Shown here: positions 24,748 to 37,217 of the stretch, one piece after another
How the letters are laid out: each line of letters begins with the position of its first letter
Position numbering within the stretch: position 1 is the stretch's first letter
Assembly (NCBI GenBank): GCA_032164245.1
Contig: JAVMKO010000009.1
Span: forward strand, 80,423,212-80,487,211
DNA from: Sternotherus odoratus
Taxonomy: Eukaryota > Chordata > Testudines > Kinosternidae
DNA length: 64,000 nt
Reading direction: 5' to 3'
The notes under the pieces: generated by a model
The model's input: only the letters and a program-made list of their open reading frames with translations
The model's database searches: none
What the model was told of the DNA's origin: nothing
Translations under genes and position numbers: made by a program

Positions 24748-27700
24748 GCCATTAGGAGAAGCTAATTGGTGAAAGATACTAGAAGGGACAGTCCTGGAGG
24801 TTGGGTCCCCATTTATCCATAGGCCGAATAAAGCAGGTGGTATTGAGTCTACCTTTTGGGCCAACGCTCTGTTTCAACTCTAACCTAGGGAGGCCACTGA
24901 TGGAGGTAAGCTACTAGTCCTTGGTGTCTCTCTGCTGAGACTGCCGATGTATACCTCGGGTGGTAGATTGTCACATGACGTCCATCGGCAATGTGTCTGA
25001 TGCTACCAATCTTTCGCACATAGGTTCAGAGAACAGACGTCAGCTGGTAATGCCTTCTGATCACGCCCAACATGGGCCGGGTTGACCCCATTTCCCATTC
25101 CCTTTTGCATGTTGTAAACTAATGTATGCATTGGTGTATGTGGACACAACATAAGTTGCCGGAGCATGGCAGTCATGTGTCATGCCTATATCATTTCCTG
25201 CTCTTCATCCCCTCCAAAAGGGAACCGAGGTCTTTTAATTAATCCACATTTGAAGTACTAAAAATAAAAAACAACAGCAATTTGCTGATTCTTTACAGAA
25301 TAAAAATCTCCTGCCTTTGAGAGCCTGATTTTCCATTTCCCTTGACACACTGACCCCTCTCTACTGGCCCCTTTATTAGTAACACTCACTTTGGGGGGAT
25401 TGTAATGATGCTGAAAGCACACAAAATACAATTCCCCTGATCATTAATCCTTGTCTCGGTGCTACCTCTGCAGTACAATGCTCCTCTATTCCCCCCTTTC
25501 CCCCCTTCTATTTACTATGATGCAGCCACTCCAAGAAGTAATTCCCTTTGTGGTCACAATGCCACAAACTAACTCCAATTTATGCTGGCTGCAATTTTCA
25601 ATTACACACAAGAACTTAACTTTAGCCGCAGGTCCTACAGGATGGCCAACATCCAGCACTTGGGACTTGGATTCTCCTCCCCAGCTTCGGACTTTGAAGT
25701 TAGGAAGCATGTGAGTGTTGGCTTGGCTCATATGGTAAACACATCTTTAAAATAAGAGGTTTTAAGCAGAAAATACATTAACAGAAAGGTTCTGATTTGG
25801 GAAAAACAAGAACATGTGACCACAGAGAAAAACAATGTCCTGAGTTATGCAGGCCTGGCAGACAAGTTGATGAGTTACCGTTTGTACAGTACAATAGTGT
25901 CAGAGACATAACAGGGCTCCTTTTAAAGAACAGCTTTTAGGTTTTCAGAATAAAGGAAATGTATGTTCTGAGCCAAGCTTGTGAAATACTATTTCACATG
26001 TCGCTCTTGTGAAAACAGGAGAAGGTTCTGTTAGCTTTGAAAAATAAATGTGTTACACTGGAAATTATAAACACAAAATATATAACACAAATCCCACAAC
26101 TACAAACTTCATATTACACTCTATGAATAGCAAAACATCTCAAAAATTAACTTTTATGTGTGACAAATTGTGTGGTATGTGTGTTGCCTGTGTGCACACA
26201 CATACATATATCCTTTGAATACACAACTGCTCCTTTATAAAAACCATGCAAGATTTTGCTGGCTAACTGGAGTATTAAATAACGGAGTATCTTAAAATGT
26301 ACAGGAAACAATCCGGTGTGTGATTTGTCCTATCAATCCCTTGTTAGCCCATTATTTGTCATTAGAAGGCACTAAAATTTGCATGTCAAGTTTTACCCAT
26401 CAGCCACAACTAAAAAAATACCTTGCTTTTTAGCATTTTCCTTCTTTGGAATGTTGTGCTTAGAATTTGTTGTGAAATACATACCTAGCAAACTACATAA
26501 ACCAATTAATGTCTAAAAATATTCATCATGGCAAAATATATTGTGCTCTCCGTTTAATGTTTTATTTTTAATTTATTTAAAAAATGTTCCGGAAAAAAGA
26601 GATCTGAAAAGATTTAAACTTGAATCAGCTTAACTACTTTTGACAAGTTTCCACATGAGAGACACCAAGATTGTGTGTGCTACTCACTGCTTTAAGAAGT
26701 TTCAGTCTGGCTTTCTATATAAGAAGGTCCAGCCAAAATTAAATCAATCTACCCTTTGCTGATTTTCAACATTAGACAAGTCCCCAACTCCTTTTTTTTT
26801 TTTTTTAACCCTGCTTTCAGAGTGACTTTCTCCCAATTGAAATTCAGTCCCTCAATGGTTGGGTTTTTTTCCTTGCTTCTAAACTTTGATAAAAAGGGTT
26901 TTCTTCACTCTCTCAATTTGATGTGACAGGCCCCTGACATGAATAATGGACGCGTTCCTTTCACAGGCAAATCAACTTAATTTAGCATGCCTTTATACTT
27001 TCAATAGCTAAACCACAATCCCGTAAATTCCATGAGATCCTTTAGGTTTGCAGAAATCTTTACAATTAGCAGAAAATGTATAAAGTAAACAGCACTTATT
27101 TTGTCAAAATACTTGAATAACTTTTATGCAGGAGTTAGAGATGAATATATCACTTCCTGATCAGATCTTGATTTACAAGCAAGTGGGGACTGACTGGCTA
27201 GCCTCAGTGTGCTAAAAGCAGGGGGGAAATAAATCATCAGAAACACATTTAGTGGCACTAAAACGGCAAACTTTCTTCCTAGGCAAAAGGACAGGGATGG
27301 AGTTTTGGAGTAGGGTGCTTGTTTGGAGGAGGCCACCTAAGACAACCGCAGTTTTGTGGCTCTCCTATCGGAGATCCTCACCCAGGAGTGTAGATGCCTA
27401 TCTCTATTGCCAGGCTGCATAAGCAGTCAGCAATGGAGAAGGAGGAACATCAGCGCCACCGACCTACAAAAAACTGTAGGAGGGTAGAGACATGAAAATG
27501 GCTTTCTCTCACCCACATACACGTATACGTTCATGGCTTCACAGATTAAGTGCATGATCTGGGTAGGATGTAATTATTCCTCTCATGTTTAGAGTAGCAA
27601 CATTGTCTCTTACTGTGTCACAGTTAAAAGACCAGAAAAGAACACAAAAGGACAGGGTTGCAACAAGGAAGAACGTGTCTCCCTCTGCTGGGATGGCCTG

Positions 27701-28054
27701 TTGTGTCCCATGGGGGATTTGCCTGAAGTAGGGCAGGCAGCAGCCCCGTTGACTACTCTCCCTGAGGTTTCCAAGAACGGCTTTTACGGTAACTTCCTCC
27801 TGGAGCTTCATAAGAACCCATGGCCGTTGACGGCATGAGCTAAATCGGTACATCTCTAATAGCCTTAGAGGAGCCCCCTCTGCAGTCCGTGTTCGCTCAG
27901 GCCTAAGTACCTCAGGCCTAAGAGGAAGGGAAGTTATAGCACTTTCCACCTCCACAAAACCCCTCTGCCAGGATCAGTGGAAGGGGACCTGGTCCTAGAC
28001 CCTGGGTGAATATGCCCCAATAATGTTATCCCGGAGAAATAGTAGTTGTTATTA
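24748..28054. other. AT-rich non-coding, no gene seen
   Basis: Long AT-rich stretch with no repeat signature that I can name, particularly 25.8-27.1 kb, plus a poly-T run at 26792-26806. A 138-codon - strand open frame at 27539-27955 has no domain. Confidence 0.45.
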
Positions 28055-29620
28055 AATCATAGAATATCAGGCCAGAAGGGATCTTGAGAAGTCATCAAGT
28101 CCAGATCCCTGAGACAGGACCAGGTAAACATAGACCATCCCTGACAGGTGTTTGTCCAACTTAGTTTTAAAAACCTCCAGTAATGGACATTCCACAACCT
28201 CCCTTGGGAGCTTATTCTGGAGCGGAACCAGCCTTAGAGTTAGAAAGTTTTTCCTAAAATCTAACCTACCTCTCCCTTGCCTGCATAGCAAGCCTATTAC
28301 TTCCTGTCCTACCTTCAGTAGATGTGGAAAACAATTGATCACTGTCCTCTTTACAACAGCCCTTACCGTATTTGAAGACTGTCGGGTCACCTCTCAGTCT
28401 TCTTTTCTCAGGACTAACCATTGACAGGTTTTTTTTAACTTTTCCTCACGGGTCAGGTTTTCTAAACCTTTTATCCTGTTTGTTGCTTTCTTCTGGACGC
28501 TCTCCCATTTGCCCACCTCTTTCCTGAACTGTGGAGCCCAGAACTGGGTTGAGTGCTCCTACTGAGACCTCACCAAGGCTGAGTGGAGTGGGACAGTTAC
28601 CGCTCACATCTTAGGGCTTGTCCTCGCTACGGCAGGGAAGCATCGATCTTTTGGCGATCGATTTATCGCGTCTCGTCAAGATGCGATAAATCGATCACCA
28701 GCGGCTCCCCCGTCGACTCTGGAAGTCCAGCTCGTCAAGAGGCGCAAGCTGGAGTCGATGGGGGACCGCGCTGCCGCCGCCGTGAGGACAGCAGGTAAGT
28801 CGGCTGTAGAGATGCCGATTTCAGCTACATTATTAATGTAGCTGAAATTGCGTATCTACAGTTGATTTCCCCCCCTAGTGGAGACCAACCCTTACATATG
28901 ACACTCCTGTTAATACACCTAGAATGATATTAGCCCTTTCTACAACTGCAACACATTGATGATTCCTTTTCAGTCTGTAATCCATTATAACTCCCAGATC
29001 ATTTTTTGCAGTACTATTGCCCAGCCAATTATTCCCAGTTTTGCAATTATGAATTTGATTTTTCCTTCCTAAGTGTAGTACTTTGCACTTGTCTTTACTG
29101 AATTTCATCTTGTTGATTTCAGCCCAATTCTCCAATTTGTCAAGGACATTTTGAATTCTTCTTGTGTCTTTCAAAATACATGTCGCCCTTCCATCGTGAT
29201 GTCATCTACTAATTTTATATGGATACTCCATTGTCCACGTCATTAATTACCCCCAAGATGTGCCCTCCCACTTTGACAGTGAACAACTGAGAGCTACTCT
29301 GTTGAATATGAGGTTTGAAGCAGTTGCACACCCACCTGATATTAATGTCTCTAAACCACATTTCCCTGGTGTGCCTATGAGAATGCCATGTGGGACTGTG
29401 TCAAAAGCCTTATTAAAATAAAGATCTTTCAGATCTACTGCTTCCCCCCATCCACTAGGCCAGTAACCCTGGGGAAGAAAGAAATTAGATTGGTTTGACA
29501 TGGTTTGTTCTTTACAAATCCATGCTGGCTACTCCTTGCAACCATATTATCCTCGGTGCTTACAAATTGATTAGTTAACAATTTGTCCTAATATCCTTCC
29601 AGGTATCATTAATACTTTTG
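28055..29620 (-). mobile_element. CR1 LINE fragment with RT remnants, interrupted by a MITE
   Basis: The - strand keeps CR1 reverse-transcriptase remnants. 29390-29435 gives FNKAFDTVPHGIL, the block around the conserved FDTVPH motif. 28875-29174 gives IQNVLDKLENWAEINKMKFS, then KDKCKVLHLGRKN and NDLGVIMDYRL, the block just downstream of the catalytic FADD region, which I do not find intact. 28067-28390 carries ORF2 C-terminal-like sequence and the 3' UTR. The segments lie in different frames and the copy is dead. The continuous CR1 sequence is split at 28614-28891 by a later MITE insertion. Confidence 0.85.
28614..28891. mobile_element. Harbinger-type MITE nested in CR1, TTA duplication
   Basis: A 278-bp insertion flanked by TTA at 28611-28613 and 28892-28894. 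The ends are GGGCTTGTCCTCGCTAC and the imperfect inverted CTAGTGGAGACCAACCC. A TTA duplication is the PIF/Harbinger hallmark. The terminal sequence resembles that of the 4.6-kb Harbinger element at 47907-52478 (GCCTATGTCTTCACTAC), so that family could have mobilised it; this is inference. Inside is a strong hairpin (GATCGATTTATCGC / GCGATAAATCGATC) and a GC-rich centre. It has no coding capacity. Confidence 0.8.
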
Positions 29621-29981
29621 TTGTTGTTTATTTTTATTACAGGAGTACCTAGGGACTGTAAGCTCTAGTTCAACAAATACTCATTCATTTATAGTGCTAA
29701 CTCTTCCCAGGGTTGTTTTTAGAATTAAGACTATAATTTCAGGGTATGCAAAAATTACATTTGCTAGTATTTACATAACCCTTTCTTGAATTAAAAAAGT
29801 CCCTACCCTTTTCCCTCTTGTGAGATAAATAACATAGCAGCTACGCTAAACCAGAATCCTCTAAAACGGAAATGCAGCTTGAATTCCAACAAATCAAATC
29901 CAAACGCATGAAACAAACGAGCTATATAAACACTGCCACGTTCAGCAGAGCTTCAGTAAGTTAAGTAATGTTCTATGCTTA
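29621..29981. other. non-coding, nothing recognised
   Basis: AT-rich spacer between the CR1 fragment and the palindromic MITE. No supported feature. Confidence 0.4.
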
Positions 29982-30272
29982 AAGGGACCCTACATACCTC
30001 CAGGTCCGCCTGTAATAAGCAGTTCATCAGCCAATTAGGGGAACCAACAATTACAAATTGGAAAGAGGAGAGAAAGGAAAGAAAAAGGAAATCAGTCAAG
30101 GTAGGACATAATCCCTTTGAAAGGGTTTCTAACATTAACCCCTAAAGAATTACTCTCTACCGTACCTTGACTGATTTCCTTTTTTCCCCCCACTTCCCTT
30201 TACTTGTTGGGTCAGTTAATTGGCTGATTAACTAGCAATTACTTCTAGGTCTGGCTCTACATAGGGTCCTTT
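29982..30272. mobile_element. long-palindrome MITE, 291 bp, TTA duplication
   Basis: Almost the whole unit is an imperfect inverted repeat. AAGGGACCCTACAT pairs with ATAGGGTCCTTT. CATCAGCCAATTAGGGG pairs with AGTTAATTGGCTGATTAA. AAAGGAAATCAGTCAAGGTA pairs with TACCTTGACTGATTTCCTTT. The loop is about 60 nt. TTA occurs on both sides (29979-29981 and 30273-30275), consistent with Harbinger-type insertion. It has no coding capacity. The transcript would fold into a long imperfect hairpin. Confidence 0.7.
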
Positions 30273-31609
30273 TTACCTAGAATTTTATTGACAAAGACAA
30301 TAGATCAAATTCACCCCAGTGTAAGCTCACCAAAGTGAATGGAGTGACTACATCAAGAATAAATTTAACCCAACATGTCAAAGCAACTGTATCGGAGATT
30401 TTAAAAAGAGCTTTGATTAGCTTTATCAATTGAAGTTTTATTGGGGATATTTTGATATGTTATAAAAATCTGCTCACATCCTGTTTCCTCACTTCGCAAG
30501 AAGAATAACCTCACACTTAAGGGAAGGCTGGCTGGTAGCAGTTAACCAGCTGTAGTGTTGCCACGGGAAGTCCCCTCCTCCAGTAACAGTGTGCGTATTA
30601 CACACACAGTAATAGTGTGTGTAATAAACGCAGTGACACTTGCTCTGCTGCCCGTTCCTGCACAGGTATGGACATGAAGGCGGTTGTGTTACCCGTCTGT
30701 TTTGCAGGCAGTGAGATTGTTTGCTAGCATAGCAAGTCATGAGTTATTGGCCCCAATTCTACCCTGTGGGCTATGTCCAAGAAGGGTGTGGTTCTGGCTC
30801 CCTCATCAGCAGCAGTGGGCATACTCCTAACTTCCACTGCTGGCATAAAGCCCACAATGAACCACATATTAGTGGAGGATCAGATGCACTGTAGCCCCTG
30901 CTCCACCTCACCCTCTGCCACCTACTGGGTGCCTCAGAACACCACAACATGATCCCATCCCCTGCTTCCACTGGGGGGGTGGCCGGACTAGAAAGCAGTG
31001 GGGGGGGGGGACGGGACAAGAGGGAAGAAACTGTCCAAGAACAGGCTGCTTTATGGCCATTTGCACCATGGAAATCCAGCCCAATGTGTCTGCTCTAGGG
31101 CCGCGAAGCACAGGAAAGACCAATTGTGGCATCCTGAATATTGATATAAAAGTGTGCGTGTGCCCACACCTGATGTTCAGAAGGCCGGAGCGATCAGGCA
31201 CAGGACTGGATTGAACAGGGATCTGGCAAATTCCCTGGAACAGTGGGATCTGGCAAGAAAAGCATCTTGCCCAACATGAAAAGGCTACTCGGTTTCAAAT
31301 ACAAAGTGTGCCTGGGTTAAAAACAGCTGGTACAGGGGAAGACTAACAGTCTGTACTGGAGCAATATGGTTTGTACAGGAAACAATGGGGGAAACAATTT
31401 ACTGTCCCCAAGCTCTGCAAGGAGATCACACTCCTGCTGAAGCACTTTTGCTTGGACAGGCAAACGGACAGCTAAAAAAATTGACCAGCAGATCGGTATT
31501 GTCCAGGCTATTCAGAGGGCCAGAGTTAACTATGCTTGTAGGGAACTTTGCAGATGAAAGGTGCCCTATACATGCTAAGTATTATTGGAAGTTTTAGAAG
31601 ACTGCAGAT
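30273..31609. other. non-coding, nothing recognised
   Basis: A small hairpin lies at about 30590-30632 (GTGCGTATTACACACAC / GTGTGTGTAATAAAC). 30300-30345 may be a degraded hairpin repeat. Poly-G runs lie at 30974-30980 and 31001-31010. No exon is supported. Confidence 0.4.
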
Positions 31610-31734
31610 TAAGGTGACCAGACAGCAAGTGTGAAAAATTGGGACAGGAGGTGAGGGGACAATAAGAGCCTATATAAGAAAAAGACCCCAAAATTGTGAC
31701 TGTCCCTATAAAATCGGGACATCTAGTCCCCCTA
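31610..31734 (+). mobile_element. hAT-type MITE, near-exact 8-bp duplication
   Basis: Second full-length copy of the 16394 family: TAAGGTGACCAGACAGCAAG at the left and AAATCGGGACATCTAGTCCC at the right. It is flanked by CTGCAGAT (31602-31609) and CTGCAAAT (31735-31742), an 8-bp duplication with one mismatch. The inside keeps CCTATATAAGAAAAAGACCC. It has no coding capacity. Confidence 0.85.
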
Positions 31735-32302
31735 CTGCAAATGTACAAGAGTTATGTCTTTGCCAGCAGTAGAGAGATTAGTCACAAAAGGGCAGTGGAC
31801 ATATTGGGCAGGAAGGGGTTGGCAGGAACTAGTATCCAGATATACAAGCTTCACAACTGTCCTTGCAGTTGTGAAAAGTTAATGGTGCTAAGGAAGTTGG
31901 ATGTGGATGGTTCAAACTACATTCTCCATGAGCACGCTGGGAGGTGTTGCTCTTTTCTCTCTGAAAATGAAGGCCTAAACTTACATAGTAGGGGGAGGTT
32001 CTTCACTTTGCGGTTTTCTGTCCATATTTATACATTGCTCAGTAGCATTCTTCAACCGTGGGATGCGGGTGTGGATGGAATAACCTGAAGGCTCAGCAAG
32101 ATGTTCGAGGACTTCATAATCCCAGTAAGTTCCCCCTGAAATCAAGAAGTTGCTTCCTTTCCTTAGCATACTAGCGGGGGTAGTGTGGGTATTTTTGTGT
32201 GGGTGGGTGAGCTTGATAGAAGATACCTATGGAAAGGTTTGTTAATCTTCCCTAGATGAGAAGGCAACTACATTAGGAAAATAAGGTGAATTTTGCAAAC
32301 TT
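31735..32302. other. non-coding, nothing recognised
   Basis: A 130-codon open frame on the + strand (31696-32088) begins inside the MITE and has no recognisable domain, so it is considered chance. Confidence 0.4.
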
Positions 32303-32555
32303 GGGCCTGGTCTACACTTAAAAGTTAGATTGACCTAGCTATGTGGCTCAGGGCTTGCCCTGTAGTTAGGTCAACCTAACCCCCAGTGTAGCTGTGACTA
32401 GGTGGATGGAAGAATTTTTCTTTTGACCTATCTACTGCCTCTCAGGGAGGCTGATTCACTGCACGGACAGAAAAACCCATTCCATCGATGTAAGAAGCAT
32501 CTAGACTACTGCACTACAGTGGCATAACTGCAGTGGCATAGCTCTAGCACATACC
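32303..32555. mobile_element. MITE with GGTCTACAC-type end
   Basis: It starts GGGCCTGGTCTACACTTAAA and contains an inner hairpin (AGATTGACCTAGCTATGTGG / AGTTAGGTCAACC). It ends ...CTCTAGCACATACC. CTT is present on both sides (32300-32302 and 32556-32558), a possible 3-bp duplication. The terminal motif matches the elements at 37594 and 39064. The Harbinger assignment is an inference. Confidence 0.5.
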
Positions 32556-32785
32556 CTTGGTAGTTAGCATTTTAACATGTTTTTAAATGTCCCTTAGCAC
32601 CCAGTGTAAGCACACAGCTGGAGCGGTATTCAAAAACATATTAGCTGATCATTGTCATAAGCACATTATAAATACATGTGTAGGTAACAAGAAATAATGA
32701 AGTACACACTTGTGAAATTTTGTTTTAAATTTGTAAAGATCAGATTCCTGAATTCGCCTCTATTATTTGCTCTATTATTCGCTAT

Positions 32786-32817
32786 TGTGTGTGTGTGTGT
32801 GTGTTTATATATATATA
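32786..32817. repeat. (TG)n(TA)n microsatellite
   Basis: About ten TG dinucleotides followed by six TA dinucleotides. Confidence 0.9.
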
Positions 32818-32864
32818 AAGGCAAACACTTTTTCAATCTCATGTGGACTTCCCACTGACTAGAG

Positions 32865-33175
32865 CAGGGGTAAACAACCTATGGCACTGGTGCCAAAGGC
32901 AGCACACGAGATGATTTTCGGTGGCACTTACGCTACCCGGGTCCTGGCCACTGGTCTGGGGGACTCTGCATTTTAATTTAATTTTAAATGAAGCTTCTTA
33001 AACATTTTTAAAACCTTCTTTATTTTACGTACAACAATATTTGAGTTATAGATTAAAGACTTATAGAAAGAGACCTTCTAAAAACATTAAAATATATTAC
33101 TGGCACGCGAAGCCTTAAATGAGAGTGAATAAATGAAGACTCGGCACACCACTTCTGAAAGGTTGCTGACCCCTG
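32865..33175 (+). mobile_element. hAT (Charlie-like) MITE with 8-bp duplication
   Basis: Terminal repeats are CAGGGGTAAACAACCTATGG and its imperfect inverse AAAGGTTGCTGACCCCTG. The target duplication is GACTAGAG (32857-32864) and GACTAGAC (33176-33183), one mismatch. The interior is AT-rich and non-coding (GGCACGCGAAGCC, CGGCACACCACTTC). The paired ends and duplication delimit it to the base. Confidence 0.85.
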
Positions 33176-33183
33176 GACTAGAC

Positions 33184-35954
33184 TATCCAGCCATCTACAT
33201 AGCCATCTTTTAATGCAAAAGCTTTTGGCGGTAGTTTATCCTAAGCTGTAAAAGTCATCAATTTTTCTCCAGTGAGTTATATTTTGTTCATTGTCCATGT
33301 TCAGACTGGAGCTAATGCTTCTGAAGGACTCCAGTCTCCTTGTTCTCGCCATCCCTGAAGCTTGCTCTCCTTCTCCCATCCCCTGCAACTCGATTGCCCA
33401 GGAGGAAGGCTCTTACTATCATTAGAAATTTTGATTTTTTCATTTTGATTAATACTTGTGATGCTTCAAACCCACCGCCAATTTAATTTCAGCTCTCCGA
33501 GGCCAACATGGATATGTCCAGTTAGGCCCTTAAGCCCATGTCTGGGCATCTAGATGAAAGTGGTCTGCTTTTCAGAGGTGTGGAGTGACTGCAGTGCCCT
33601 TTGAATTCAAGGGGGGAAATTTCAGGCCCCTTTTGTTTAGCTGCTTAAATATGGATTTGGGAGCCTAATGTTAGAAAGCTTTAACATTATGGTCATAATA
33701 ATAGGAATAAAAACATGAGAAAACAGGCCTCTAGAAAAATCTTAGGCTGTGCTCTTCAGTTAATCAAGCGATCCACGCACTGGGTGCAATAATACCCTGC
33801 ATGTCTACATCCCTCTGAGCCCGACTTTTCCCCTCCCCCTGCCCCAGAGAGTGAGGGCAGGATATAGTGACACCAGGCAAAAAGCAGAATCATTTTGTTG
33901 CTTTTTAAAATGACAAACCTCTATTTCTGTCTCTCCCATTTTCCTTCTCGTGCCCCTAGGCACCGTTGTAGGAGCTTTGAGCAGACAAGCCCACTCTCAC
34001 ACTGTTGTCAAGGCCCTCCTAGTTTTCTAGTTCAAATCCTTGTTCATGCTGTTTGCTAAGTACTTGTTCCCGGTGACAGCTTTCAGCCAAACAGACACAC
34101 TGAATGCTTCATTCCAAACAGCTCTGTCCTGCTGGGCTTCGAGTGAAACAAGCCCTTCAGACTCCATCATGTGAACTTTTCACAAGGAACAATCTCCTTC
34201 AGACAATTCCATTCAGAGAGGCTATCCGTGAAACTGGGACGTGGGTATGAGGTGACATCAGAGCCTTCCTCCTCTGGCCAAGGTCATGGCCACCAAGGTT
34301 GTATTTGTCAGGAGGCCCTCACATGGCATGGTGCGTGATTTCCTTAATTACCTAAAGTTTCCCCATTTTTTAAAAAAAATCTTTAACGTGTATTTGAATA
34401 TGCATTCTTTAGAAAGGCAAAGCAAATGCGTCTGTGAGGACAGCCAAAGGCTGGGCTGGAAAAAATAGAATTGTTTGGTGAGAACATAATTCACAAGCAA
34501 TTTAAAGTCACACGTGCCAAAACGGATAGACCGAAAATGAGAGCGCTTAGCTGCCCCCTTGGTTTGCGAGGGTGTGTACACTGTGTGGTCCCCCTTTGCT
34601 CTCTTGTCAGGAACCGCCAAGGTAGTCAAATGTACACAAGTCTTGCTCGCCGAAGTGCCCAGACAAAAGGACGTGTGTGTATTTCGATACCAAGACCCAC
34701 CTGATAGGCAGAGTAAATGCTGCAAGCACACAGCATGGGAACACGCCCCGATGTTGTGTGAACCACTGTCACACAAACTCGACCCCCTGGTTCTTTTCTC
34801 ATCACCTTGTCCAGGAGAGAAGTCAGAAATGTATCAGCGTTAAACCTTGTTCCAGGAGCTAGAGGTCAAATAGGTGGGATTTGGGATACCGGCTTTCCAT
34901 CATCCCCTTTCTCCACCCTTCACACAATCCTCTCCCAATACAACTAATTACTCCACCGGACATCCACAATTGCTAGCATTGGTGTGTGTGGGGGGGGAGT
35001 AAGTTAGTAAAGGGTTGTGTGCAGAAGGATGTAAGGGGGAAGAGTTAAAGTTGTAGTGTGTGGTGTCTGGTAGCTATGGTAACAGTTAAGTGTGTGCCTG
35101 TGGATAGAGGAGTAGAAGGTTGGTGTGGTTAGGTGGCTTAACTTTTTATTCTTTGTTTTTTTGGGAGTTTCTATCAGATATGAGGAGTGTGTGTGTGTGT
35201 TTGTGTGGAGAGAGAGAGAGAGAATAACAACAACTTCACAATTAAGCTTTTTTGTGCATAAATATATATGGGTGTGTATACTTGTCCTTTTAGCACACTG
35301 TCCCTTCTTACACCATTCACTGTGCATTCATTTTTTTGCTTAAATCCATTCTCAGTACCGAATGTTGACCTGCTCCACTTGTGCAACCCCACTGGAGACC
35401 AAGAGGTTGTGTGGTGGTAACCGAGGGCAGAACTGGCCCTGTCGCTGGGAAAGAGGACGGTCATCCATGACTTTCAGAAGTAGGCCTCTAATGTTGGGTG
35501 CATAATGGCAGCAGCTGCCATGGACTTTATTTGGCATTGCGAGGGGGCAGCGTCTCTGAAAATCGGGCCCTGGGTGTCTTAAACTGGGCATCCAAAATTA
35601 GAGGCTCCGGTTGAAAATGTGGGCTTACAAAAGTGTGAGAGTAAAACTTTTTTGGAGAAATCTGTTTCACCCACATGGGACTGGAGAACCATGAGTGATT
35701 TTCTCCTAATTTACTCAGATGGGAGAATGTTCCTTCCTACGCGTGAAACCACCCAGCAACTTCCCCTGTCACAACTTTAGCAACTGCGGCTGGGATTAAA
35801 AGGTGTGTCTATGATCTGCCCATGAAAGGAAAGGAATCTGACACTAATGCTAGGATTACACCTACCACAGGGTTTTGCGTTCTCTACCAGCAAGGTGCCC
35901 TGTTGTGTAGCATCTTTAAGAGGGAGACTCACTAAGTATGAATCTCCCAACAGA
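33184..35954. other. non-coding with minor simple repeats
   Basis: 33530-33670 contains fragments of the GGATTTGGGAGCC-type old repeat. (TG)n and (AG)n patches lie at about 35188-35222. Open frames of 90-142 codons (for example - strand 34348-34776) lack domains and overlap each other. No gene is seen. Confidence 0.4.
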
Positions 35955-36150
35955 TTGAGATTTGAGGATTTTGAGCTAGAAGGGACCATTAGACCCTGTT
36001 GTCGGACTTCCTATGTAACACAGGCTGTAGAATTTTATCCAGGTACTCCTTCATTGAGCCAATAACTTGCTTTTGTCTAAAGCTGACCGTCCAGTAAGGC
36101 TTCCAGTCTCGATCTGAAGACAAACCAGATGAGAGGAGTTGAACTCCTCC
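35955..36150 (-). mobile_element. CR1-type LINE 3' fragment
   Basis: The + strand reads GAGGATTTTGAGCTAGAAGG, then GACCATTAGACCCTG, then GTAACACAGGCTGTAGAATT and GGCTTCCAGTCTCGATCTGA. This is the reverse complement of a common reptilian CR1 3' segment. It is non-coding here and too short for subfamily assignment. Confidence 0.6.
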
Positions 36151-36238
36151 CTCACCCCACCCCCAAGACTCAGCTTCCGAGTCCTAGATGCTCCTGGCTT
36201 CCCCCTTCTTAGGATCTTGGGGCACAGAGAGGCCTCCC

Positions 36239-36322
36239 AGGGTCCTGCTTTGAGCAGGGGGTTGGACTAGATGGCCTCCTGAGGTCCCTTCCAACCCTGA
36301 TATTCTATGATTCTATGAAAAC
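36239..36322 (+). mobile_element. CR1 3' end fragment
   Basis: GGTCCTGCTTTGAGCAGGGG, TTGGACTAGATGGCCTCCTG, CCTTCCAACCCTGATATTCT and the final ATTCTATGATTCTATG octamer repeat. It is the cleanest CR1 terminus in the window and is extremely 5' truncated. Confidence 0.9.
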
Positions 36323-37217
36323 CAGTAGGGCAGAAAAGATTGGAGGTGACTTCATTGAGGGTCCCCACCCTCCTTCCCAGCACTTAAAGTGAGAGCTGAA
36401 TTATAAAACAAGGCCAGGTAGTGGAACCTCAAGGGGATGCTAAGCATGCAGCTTCAGCAGGCTAAGATCTGCAGAGACCCCCCCACCTTCGAACACCCAG
36501 AATACCCTACTGTCCAGTGACCCAACCTGAGCGTGAGTGGGGTGTGTGGGGGTGGGGAGTGACGGAAAGAGACCCTTGTTTTGCACATAGACTCAGAGTA
36601 CGTGCAAGGGGATGGGGCAGGGGAAATTCTGCCTGTAACCAGAGAAGGATTTATTTATTTTCTCCAGAATTCTGGGTGAGGGCTCAACCCACTTTTGGCC
36701 CTGAATGTATTGAACCTGGCCCTTCTTGCTGCCATCAACAAACTGGCATAAGGGTTCCACCTCATTAGTGCAACGAAGCTGATTTAGCCAAGGCCTGGGA
36801 GTGCAGGATGTTGCAGGCTCATGACAACAAAACCGAGTGGTACCTAGGGAACTGCATTTTCAGATTTTGGGTTCCCTCAAACCCAGAGGGAGCAAAATAA
36901 CAAAGGCAAATGTTCTCATCAGCCCAGCGAACTGCTGAGTGACTCAGTCATTTCCATGCTTCAGATAACAGATTTACAAATGGGGTTTTCCAAGGTGGCA
37001 ATAAAGGGTCGCGTGGACACTTGGAAGATCTGTTCAGGATTCAGAACTCCTTTCAAAGCCTGCCCTCAGTATGTTACTCGAAGCGAGAGACGTCCTCCTG
37101 GAACCTGCTGTGCACAACTCAAAGGGTGTGAAATTTACTTGTCATTTTTAAGTTCACACATGCACACATTGCTGATGATTTGGGATTTTGGAACTAAATT
37201 GCACCATCCTATGAAAG
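36323..37217. other. non-coding, nothing recognised
   Basis: No supported exon or repeat. It ends with the 13-bp target CATCCTATGAAAG (37205-37217) of the PLE insertion that follows. Confidence 0.4.

Noticed and set aside
27539..27955. 138-codon - strand open frame
   Set aside because: No domain or splice support and no conserved-looking segment.
34348..34776. 142-codon - strand open frame
   Set aside because: No domain and irregular composition, with + strand frames open across the same DNA.
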